Of a stretch of 64,000 bases of DNA, positions 57,045-64,000 are shown piece by piece; within the stretch, counting starts at the first letter, position 1; every line of letters begins with the position of its first letter. The notes beneath the pieces were generated by a model. The model ran no database searches, had not been told where the DNA came from, and saw only the letters and a list, made by a program, of their open reading frames with translations. The DNA comes from Achatina immaculata (taxonomy: Eukaryota > Mollusca > Gastropoda > Stylommatophora > Achatinidae): NCBI GenBank assembly GCA_009760885.1, contig CM019716.1, forward strand, positions 1,551,001 through 1,615,000, in the 5' to 3' direction. The translations under genes were made by a program, and so were the position numbers.

Positions 57045-57292
57045 ACCAGACTTCCCTCATCCCCGCCAGAGATCTCCATGTCCCCATCCGTCCACCAACC
57101 TGACATTACATTTTGCAAAAATAACAATTACAATTAGTGTTGATTGCTACAAGTTTCTGGGCTACAGAGGTAGGTCAGAGTTTTTAAGCAAACAGATCTA
57201 TGTTCCCTGTCTCACAAACACTGTGTTAAGATAAGTGTGCTCTTAACACAGTTGTTCCCAGGGGAAGTGAAGAAATGAATGTAATGTTTGTA

Positions 57293-57480
57293 TCATTTCT
57301 CCACATAGCGCCCCCCCCCCCGCAGGTCGATGCTCTTCTTGCATAGCTCCACCAGCTTCTTCATTCTACGAGAGAAGAAGCTTTCAGGCTGCTCCCTAAT
57401 CCGGGCCTGTACCGCTTCCTTAGGCTCATCATCAGAGGCGAACCTGAAACAGCCCCGACCATCTAAGTGGACAGAAGCCA
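57293..57480 (-). mobile_element. mariner-like transposase C-terminal fragment
   Basis: The minus-strand frame ends ...EAVQARIREQPESFFSRRMK, KLVELCKKSIDLRGGGRYVE, K, matching the mariner C-terminus (compare the WGKCINVGGDYVEK end at 40455). A C-run at 57306 has inserted extra glycines. No inverted repeats were identified, so this is an isolated fragment of a mariner different from the 40.4 kb copy. Confidence 0.7.
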
Positions 57481-58999
57481 TGATGATGAGATCACGCTTT
57501 AGGGGATGGGGGGAACATGAGGACGACGTCCACATCGCAGCTGCTGCAGTGGCTCCACCGTTGTGGCCGCTCAGTAAGGACGTGCCTTGTCATGATGACA
57601 ATGATTGTTTTTGGTTGTTATTTCCCCCTTAAACCTTTCCACCCGCTTATAAGCGTTTCACTGAGGCATGATGTTTTCATTTCCATACAGAGCCAACATC
57701 CTACTGCGAATTTCAGAAGGTTTCGGTCCCTCTGTCCAAGGAAATCTCATTACAGCACATTGTTCAACGGTGGTGCAATCCCGTAGCGGAGAGTCCATGT
57801 TTACTTGACCTTGGTTTCAACTAATATAAGGGCAGAGTGCTGGCGGAGCTGTGAGTGTTGAAACTACCCATCAGCCATTGCGAACATACTGTATTGTGTC
57901 AGCGTCTGTCCAATGTGATTGTTCCGTAATTTTCAAATTGCCTTTGCTTTTTTATTCTCCCTCATATATCTGTGCATGCCACTTGCTGCAGCGATCATTC
58001 TCAATAGAAATCCTTTATGGCCAAGTTAGTGTGATATTCTGTAGTAACTAAATGCCCTTCTATAGTAACTAAAGGCATTTCTGTAGTACCTAGAGGATCT
58101 ACTGAAGTCAGAAGTTCTATACTCAGTTATTTTCTTGTCAGTTTTCTTTTTCTTACATCGTTGTATTGTACACATGAAGTATCATACCTTGTTGTCCCAA
58201 ATAAAGTTTTATAAAAGTTCATATACAGAGTTTGAATATTTTTTTTTTCACCGCGGTTTCTGAAATGAGCTGGCCTTATTTAACGTTCTTGGAATGAAAA
58301 TGGGCCCATCAAAGAAGATTTATCCTGTTAAAGAGACTGATAAAAGAACATACAATATCCGAACACAGCCATAAACTCTCAACACCGGATTGGATGGTCT
58401 TATCGGACAAGACAGTTATCTTTGACAATGTCTCCCTTATTTACCACATTTCAAGAGTGAAACACTGGGGTTTAAATATTTGAATATTCTAGCATATATA
58501 TAGTATCTTATTCTAACAAGCCTACAGTTCCAACCCAGCTATACTGACTCACTTCCACTTTTGTAATCATGCGAGCTTACATCGTGAGAAGTTCACATTC
58601 TAAATTGTATAAAATATTCTCCAAAAGTTTTAAGCGTCTTTGCTATCTCTTACAGGATTAAGGATACATCATGTATGCTGGGATATCACACTTGTAGGAA
58701 AATGAATCGCTGAATAACGATAGGTTAGATTTATAGAGCGGGTTATCATGGGAAAAAGCGGACTGTTTTCTATATTCTGCTTTTTCCTTTTTTTTTTTCT
58801 AAAATAACATTCCGGTCAATATCACTGCTTCGTTGAAGAACATTTATTACTGAGAAAGGAGCAATTGCTCTCATTTTTGTTCTACGTATCACAGGATCAA
58901 GCTTTTGACTTTCTTCAAAGTGATGATGATAATGATGATGACTACGAGGATGATGATGATGATAGTAATTCATAGAAGTAATGACAGCTGCGGCACAAG
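57481..58999. other. Intron sequence, (GAT)n, unassigned
   Basis: Short duplicated tagtaactaaa(t/g)gc at 58040-58075 and (gat)n at 58920-58962. No exon, element end or RNA gene recognised. Confidence 0.45.
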
Positions 59000-59500
59000 T
59001 GGTTCTAGTAATGAAAATAGATGGATGCATGGTTATATTTTACAAAAAAAAAAGATAGAAAGAGTTAGGAAAGTGAATAGAAACAATAACAGCAGAAAGT
59101 AAGGTGAACACATACAAACGAAAAACGTATAACAATCCAATATTTCGGCAAAAGTCTTTTTCAAGGACCACATACACAAACAAAACAACAGAATAAAAAG
59201 TTTTAAAAAGGATGAAAAAAAGACTTGGCTTTTTGTGTCCAACTTTCTTACTAGGAGGAGGGCTAAAAGCTAAGTCTTTTTTTTTATTCATTTTTCATGT
59301 TTTTATCTGTTGTGTTGTTTTTGTATGTGATCCTTAAAAAGGGCTTTTGTCGAAATATTGGATTGTTGTACGTTCTTCATTTGTATGTGCACATCTTACT
59401 TTCTGCTATTCTTGTTTCTGCTCACTTTTCTAACTCTTTGAATTTTTTTTTTGTGTGTGTAAAATTGAACCATATATCCATCTAATTTCATTACTACTAT
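59000..59500. repeat. Large inverted-repeat element, arms about 225 bp
   Basis: Left arm about 59005-59245 and right arm about 59265-59495 are inverted copies with only scattered differences; both contain caatccaatatttcg (or its complement cgaaatattggattg) and gatcacatacaaa-type sequence. A single related arm is at 20680-20790. Reading one arm gives FCRNIGLLYVLH-type peptides, a string I associate with Penelope-like element ends, but that link is not secure. No target duplication was seen apart from a shared tagtaatgaaa near both outer ends. Confidence 0.75.
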
Positions 59501-59670
59501 TTCGTAACAGTGATAAAAACTGTTAGGGAAACAGAAAAATAACAATAACAACAGCGGCTATAACATTTACCATTAAAATTCATTGTATGAAGAAAAGTAA
59601 AAGAATGGGAGCGATAGAAAAAAGCGAAGGAAGCTTCTAGGTCATCGCTGAAAATAATTGAAAAACTTAC

Positions 59671-59803
59671 CTTCAACTCCACTTCCTTCAAAGTTCATCT
59701 GTACTTCATGTCGACCTTCCAACTTGGGTTCATACTCGACGCAGATGGTCCCATCCGCATTGTCCCGTACGTGGGGACCTAATCCATTCCCAGACGGCAT
59801 CTT
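59671..59803 (-). CDS. FLN: Filamin exon: second half of Ig repeat 16 (5'-most exon here)
   Basis: This exon has 133 bp: 44 codons plus the first base of a shared glycine codon. The acceptor is tctgtag, the donor gtaagt. It encodes KMPSGNGLGPHVRDNADGTI, then CVEYEPKLEGRHEVQMNFEG and SGVEG. The (K)MPSG start, the VxDNxDGTxxVxYxP core and the GxHEVxxxxxG end are the standard filamin Ig features, matching repeat 16 of vertebrate filamins. The Met at 59800 is internal, not a start codon. The 5' intron is phase 0, unlike the others. Upstream exons lie beyond 64000. Filamin is an elongated cytoplasmic dimer that crosslinks actin and scaffolds membrane and signalling proteins. Confidence 0.92.
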
Positions 59804-60394
59804 CTACAGATGTAGTCAAAACCTGGAACACAGAACAAGAGGAAGAATACCTTTATCCGTCAACCTACAAAGTGGATAGAGCAGGGACTGACATTGCCTT
59901 GCTAGAGATAACACACCACAAGGATTATCTTTCTAAGAAGGAGAATTTCGCCTGGAAGGCGAGGTGCACTAGATTGGACCCACAAAATACCTGTCAACAA
60001 ATTAAGAGAGAAGGAAAAAAAAACAACAGGATGTACAAAGATAGACCTGCAATGCAATACTTCGTCAGATTTCACAGAGAGTAAGTGAAAAATCAAATTA
60101 GGGTCAAAGAGACCAAAACTAGTCAGAGTCTAACTTCCACCACATGCTACGCCCCTGGTACCAGACTGCCTGAATTATGCAATTACCAACACCGTAGATG
60201 TGTTCGTGGCAGAGGTGGAGATTATAGAGAGCCTGAATTCTTGAAGTATGCAAAGGGAAGTAATAGAAAGCCACGGTGTCCATCTGCTTATAAGATAACT
60301 CTGTCACAAGCGTCTCACCAAACCATGAACTGTCTTAAGAAAACCAGTTTTATCTGTTGCACACAGATTAAAAAACAAAAGATCAAGTGATTCG

Positions 60395-60625
60395 GCCACT
60401 TAATGAGAATGACATACTCACAGCCAAACGCAAGAGCCTTCAACCAAAGATATACAGGACGCAGATCAAGAGAAAGACCCATAAAGAAATGGATAAATGG
60501 TATAAGAGAGACACTCGCTAATGATAGCATGACTGACAAGGAGGCCACTCGTTTGGCCCATAAACACCAACTGCATCTCCCCTCAACGCTTCATGGTAGA
60601 AGAGGAAGGATATAGTAAGTGCACA
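60395..60625 (+). mobile_element. LINE RT C-terminal remnant (tentative)
   Basis: The plus-strand frame reads FGHLMRMTYSQPNARAF, then GRRSRERPIKKWINGIRETL and EATRLAHKHQ, which follows the usual GH..R......GRR.RGRP...W.d.i...l......a..LA.dr arrangement at the end of RTE-like RT proteins. Upstream frames from 60085 could be the preceding region but are not recognisable. Confidence 0.5.
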
Positions 60626-60759
60626 GCAAGCAGAGATATCGGATACAGAGTTGGATTTAATTCTAAATGTCAAATCAATGTTCATGGATGAAATGAACGT
60701 ATGATAACAACTGAAAATAAACAAAACCAAAGATTACCCTAGGTACAGCTATATAAAAC

Positions 60760-61177
60760 CAGTGTTTTCCAAGTGGGCGATAACGCCCCATGTGGGCGTT
60801 GGAAAGGACTAGGAGCGGTGAAAGAAAAAAGTCATGGATGGGGGGGGGGAGGGAGGGAAGTGGTAGAAAAGTTAGGAAGCGTTGAGGGAAAACGAAGCAG
60901 CAGTGCCTTCCTTCTTAGCACTTTTCAACCTGATATTGAGAAACTTGTGTCCCTATATGAAGCTCATCCATCACATCAGAAGTTGAGAAAATAATGCAGT
61001 AGGTGAGTTATAGATGTGCTCCTTCATGCTGTTAAATAAACTGGTTTGCTAGCTGAAGTTTTTTAGTTGTGTAATACATATCCTAGTTAATAGGCCATTG
61101 TATGAGGGGGGGGGGGTTTGAGGATGTGGCCTGGGAGAAAAGGAGGCGCCAGCCCGAACAAGCTTGGGAAACTCTGG
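60760..61177. mobile_element. hAT-like non-autonomous element
   Basis: The left end cagtgttttccaagtgggcg and the right end (reverse complement) cagagtttcccaagcttgtt form a hAT-type inverted repeat. Flanks atataaaa and gtataaat could be a decayed 8-bp duplication. It is 418 bp and contains G-runs at 60840 and 61106. A short frame ending FQPDIEKLVSLYEAHPSHQK has some likeness to transposase-derived proteins but is not convincing. Confidence 0.55.
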
Positions 61178-61257
61178 TATAAATGAACGGGGACATACCA
61201 AATGAGTAAACATTAAGCAACATATACATATACATACACACATATATATATTGTATT

Positions 61258-61340
61258 TCATCATCAACATCATCATCATTATCATCATCATCGTCTTTCA
61301 CTCCCTCGAGAGTATAGGTCACGGATAAAGGCTCTCCAGT
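61258..61340 (-). mobile_element. LINE 3' end with (ATG)n tail
   Basis: The plus-strand catcatcatcattatcatca tract is followed by tcgtctttcactccctcgag, agtataggtcacgg. This is the reverse complement of a common RTE-like 3' end (short C-terminal codons followed by gatgatgat). Only the last about 80 bp are present. Confidence 0.5.
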
Positions 61341-61689
61341 CATCCTTGTTCTTGTTTGTATATATATATATATGTTATAAAAAAAAGAGATATTTTTCAG
61401 CCATCTGCAACGTCTTCTGAAAACTATATTCATCTGATTTATCTCGATTCCTCTACTTCATATTTCATTTTGGTTTTCTTGTACTTCGGGGTTATTAAAT
61501 TCCAATATTTTCTGTAGTGGTATTACGAGCTAGAGATGAAGTCGCTGGACATTTTAGATTTCATATTTGAAATAGACGTCCACATTGTTTTACTAATCCG
61601 GTGGTACTAGGCTCGAATCCCAGTAGTTGGAGACTTTTTGCTTCTGGTGCCACCCCACCAAAAAGCTCCAGGGTTTCATCCAGCCTTTA

Positions 61690-62207
61690 CACTGGACCAG
61701 GGAAGTCTAGCTAGGCAACCACCTCTCACCCGGCGGGGATGTTTGCGTATCCTAATCACGCTGAGGTTTTTCCAGTGAGAAAGTCCAACCCTGGACTGGA
61801 TGGGCAACCACCTCTCACCCGGCGGTGATACACGGGTATCTCAAAACACGTCGAGGTTTTCCGGTGAGAAAGTCCAACTCTGGCTTGGGTGGGCTACCGC
61901 CTCTCACCCAGCGGGTATGCACTGATATCCTAAACACGTCGAGGTCTTCCGGTGAGAAAGTCCAACCCTAGACTAAACTGGTGCAATGAAAACCACGGTG
62001 TCACGCAATCCCGCTTCCGAGACCCACCAAGAATACAGACTAAAGCACTGTGATACTCTGAACCCCTTGTGGTCCTCTCGTGGATCTCGTGTAGTCTATT
62101 TTGGACCACACAGGGGACCACGGGACCTAACGAGGACCACAGGCGTGAATTCGGTAGGTTCACAGTGCGGTTTTTGGTGGTAGAAGTGAACGAAGAAGAA
62201 GAAGAAG
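61690..62207 (+). mobile_element. Insertion with the I-like LINE 3' tail, 12-bp TSD
   Basis: This is flanked by atccagccttta at 61678-61689 and 62208-62219, a clean target-site duplication inside a SINE. The 518-bp insert ends gtgaacgaagaagaagaaga, the same terminal sequence as the I-like LINEs. Its first half is three tandem copies of an 88-bp unit (61713, 61802 and 61890); the second half has no match to the LINE that I can see. No coding frame. It is best explained as a SINE-like element mobilised by the I-like LINE. Confidence 0.85.
61713..61975. repeat. 88-89-bp tandem repeat, 3 units, inside the insertion
   Basis: Units contain gggcaaccacctctcacccg, gcggtgat, cacgtcgaggttttccggtg and agaaagtccaaccctgg. 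Divergence is about 10-15 per cent by eye, so the triplication predates this insertion. Confidence 0.9.
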
Positions 62208-62432
62208 ATCCAGCCTTTAAAAATGGGTACCGGAGAGATCTGGCGCGATAGTGACCACATCACACTTTCATGTACCGATAGTCTTGGAAATACGGATCTA
62301 ATACCATGTCCCAATGGCATGGAAACGGGAATTTTACCTTTTACGTTTACGTCCCCATTTTGCTAGGATTATGCTAAGAGACAAGACATTGTACGTCGTC
62401 CGGCCTTTTTGCTCTGGTCTCTGGATATAGAT

Positions 62433-64000
62433 TGATTGATTGATCTTTATTTCAAAAGGGTTAAGAATTGGGCACGCAGGCCCGCCTGACATTCTGCCCT
62501 TTATCATACATCTTTCACTCTATTCCAGACTCTATTATATGCTGTTCATATAACAAACATAACTAACATTGGAGCTGAGAGACATAAAATAAAATATAAC
62601 ATTTACGTTTCACTCTTAAACATTCACTCAGTATAGAAGTAACTACATACATTATAAATGACTATCTACTAAACAAAATTTTCGGGACTATACAGAAAAC
62701 AATTAATTGTATTCGGTGTCTGTAAGAGCAGCTTAAGATAACTTTTAAGTTTTATAATTCACGGAGGCATGTAGTCGACATCAAATAGATACTGGGAAAG
62801 CTTGTAGTTGTAGGAAGGAGTATAATTTATATAATTTTTATATAGGATGGGAGGGTATTCCAAAGATGAGCAGCTGAATAACTAAAGCTTTTCTTGTAAA
62901 GATCAAGTCTAGGTTTTGGAAGACATATGTTGTTCAAGCGTTGGCTGCACTTTGGGCTAAATTTAAACAGGTTCCATAGATAAGGCGGGGCATGCCGTGA
63001 AAGAATCTGATGTACTAACTTGGCTTTGTTGAAGAGGAACCTGCTCTTAAGGGGTAGCATTTTGATACGTTTGTGATGATTAGTTGTTTGTGCTTGATCT
63101 TTGTCACTAATGAGCTTTACTGCTCGCTTTTGGAGAGAGCAAAGCCTCTTTGTATTTGACACTGAGCAACCATCCCAAACTGTTGAGCAATAGTCTAAAT
63201 GTGTTTGTATATGAGCTATGTAGTATGTCTTCCTAGTGTCTTGATCTATGAAGTGCTTAATTTTAGCTAATTGGTATACTTTTTGTGTGATGAGTTTTGT
63301 TAGACATTGCACATGAGAGTTCCAGGTCAGATGTTGGTCAATAATAAGACTTAATGTTTTGTGCTCGCTAACGTTTTCTATCTGTGATGTTTCTGTACAG
63401 AGCCGAAGTGTTGTTTTTGTTGCATTTTGTAGTTTCTGTCTTGTTGTTATGAGCATTGATTTTGTTTTATCGGTGTTTATAATCACGCCATTGTTTTTGC
63501 TCCATCTAATTAAATTGTATAACTCGACCTGAAGAGTTGATTCTAGATTAACACAATCGTAGTCACTGGTGTAGACTGTGCAATCATCGGCAAAAAGGTC
63601 ACAAGAAGAGTGTTTAAGATGAAGTGGAAGATCATTGATATAGATAGCAAAGAGCAACAGGCCTAGAATAGAACCTTGCGGAACACCAGTGTCAACTTTA
63701 GCAGAATTTGATAGAGAATTGTTGAAGAATACTACCTGTTGTCTGTCTGAAAGAAACGATGCAATTAATTTTATTAGGTCAGGGTGCAGTCTATAAGTCT
63801 TTATTTTTCTTACAAGAATATCGTGGTCAATCATATCAAATGCCTTTTTAAAGTCGACAAAGATGGCACCACATAGTCTGTCGTCATTTATGTTTACTAA
63901 CCAGTTTTCTGTCATTTTGGTAAGAGCTGTGTGGCAGGAATGATTGGGTCTAAAGCCTGACTGACTGTCTATGGTGGATTAGCAGAAGTGATAACGATGC
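62433..64000 (-). mobile_element. CR1/L2-like LINE, RT to 3' end, (ATCA)n tail
   Basis: In element orientation the 3' end is gcgggcctgcgtgcccaatt, cttaacccttttgaaataaa, gatcaatcaatcaatcaatc. The 3'UTR is about 390 bp and contains an AATAAA hexamer. The element runs off the right edge of the window. Related short tails are at 17203, 29106 and 35741. Confidence 0.88.
62827..63960 (-). pseudogene. CR1/L2-like reverse transcriptase, partial
   Basis: The main frame 63915-62827 extends upstream in frame to about 63960 (SQSGFRPNHSCHTALTKM) before an in-frame TAA, so the protein is broken or truncated there. Motifs: GAIFVDFKKAFDMIDHDIL (A, with catalytic Asp), DTGVPQGSILGLLLFAIYIN (B), CDLFADDCTVYTSDYD (C, FADD), then INTDKTKSMLI, and a thumb with LDYCSTVWDGCS and LQKRAVKLI. 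The C-terminus, AAHLWNTLPSYIKII, is complete. All catalytic residues of the RT palm are intact over 362 codons, making this the best-preserved RT in the window. Confidence 0.9.

Larger units (their letters stand above)
52790..57265 (-). mobile_element. I-like LINE, full-length copy with 11-bp TSD
   Basis: This copy is flanked by agtgaagaaat at 52779-52789 and 57266-57276. Read on the minus strand it starts CCCCTGGGAACAAC, has about 600 bp of 5' region containing a small conserved frame, then endonuclease (56669-55432), RT and RNase H (55292-52824), and ends gtgcgaacgaagaagaagaa. Total 4,476 bp. The same start is used by the deletion derivative at 43043-43663, supporting this as the true 5' terminus. 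The TSD and high similarity to the 36.4 kb copy suggest recent activity of the family. Confidence 0.93.
18215..59670 (-). other. FLN: Filamin giant intron (about 41.5 kb)
   Basis: Donor gtaagt at 59670 and acceptor cttttccag at 18215 bound this intron; the flanking exons join in phase 1 with no residues missing relative to vertebrate filamin. It holds a Tc1-like element, a mariner, two I-like LINEs, RTE-like LINEs, SINEs, hAT-like MITEs and about ten minisatellites. No additional exon candidate was found inside. Confidence 0.85.
61575..62345 (+). mobile_element. tRNA-derived SINE, copy 3, split by an insertion
   Basis: The head (cggtggtactaggctcgaat ccc, with a good B box at about 61609) and the first body part, to 61689, continue after the insertion at 62220 with aaaatgggtaccggagagat and gaccacatcacactttcatg, as in the copies at 16036 and 32527. 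It ends ggcatggaaacgggaatttt accttt. The break falls within tccagccttta. Confidence 0.85.

Noticed and set aside
58770..59030. Histidine-rich 86-codon frame
   Set aside because: Results from the (GAT)n tract at 58920-58962.
59798..59800. ATG of exon 59671-59803 as a translation start
   Set aside because: KMPSG is an internal motif of an Ig repeat and an acceptor lies three bases upstream; the gene continues beyond the right edge.

Overview
This is animal nuclear DNA, not bacterial. The only host gene I can support is a filamin gene on the minus strand, split into nine short exons with GT-AG introns, and nearly everything else is transposon debris and tandem repeats. The mixture of RTE-like, I-like, CR1/L2-like and Tx1-like LINEs, tRNA-derived SINEs, mariner/Tc1/hAT elements and abundant minisatellites is typical of lophotrochozoans, most likely a mollusc. 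That taxonomic call is inference; no species-diagnostic gene is present.

Host gene. Read 5' to 3' on the minus strand, the exons are 59803-59671, 18214-18086, 15889-15716, 13131-12973, 11307-11104, 7500-7348, 6803-6675, 6061-5897 and 3704-3603. Every junction joins in frame, all introns inside this set are phase 1, and the roughly 449 encoded residues follow vertebrate filamin Ig repeats 16 (second half) to 21 (start) without a gap. The gene continues off both edges. The intron between the first two exons is about 41.5 kb; the others are 0.5-3.6 kb.

Region by region. 1-3.5 kb: two pieces of an RTE-like LINE inserted in a 31-bp satellite, a 53-bp array and two decayed LINE tails. 3.6-18.2 kb: eight filamin exons separated by LINE 3' fragments, a fold-back sequence, a non-autonomous Helitron and many minisatellites. 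18.5-20.4 kb: a dead Tc1-like transposon with very long inverted repeats. 20-36 kb: mostly minisatellites, including a 20-bp array that has grown inside the tRNA-like head of a SINE, plus SINEs and a hAT-like MITE. 36.4-39.1 kb and 52.8-57.3 kb: two copies of one I-like LINE (endonuclease, RT, RNase H), one 5'-truncated and one full length, both with target-site duplications (TSDs). 40.4-41.7 kb: a mariner. 43.0-43.7 kb: an internally deleted derivative of the I-like LINE with its own TSD. 45.6-52.6 kb: further RTE-like LINE copies. 59-61 kb: an inverted-repeat element, the 5'-most filamin exon and a hAT-like MITE. 61.6-62.3 kb: a SINE split by an insertion that carries the I-like LINE's 3' tail. 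62.4 kb to the right edge: a CR1/L2-like LINE.

I found no complete intact transposase or retrotransposon reading frame. The most interesting signals are the shared short 3' tail linking an autonomous LINE, its deletion derivative and a separate repeat-headed insert; the minisatellite born between the A and B boxes of a SINE; the Tc1-like element whose inverted repeats include the end of the transposase frame; and a (TA)n tract occupying a filamin splice-acceptor region.
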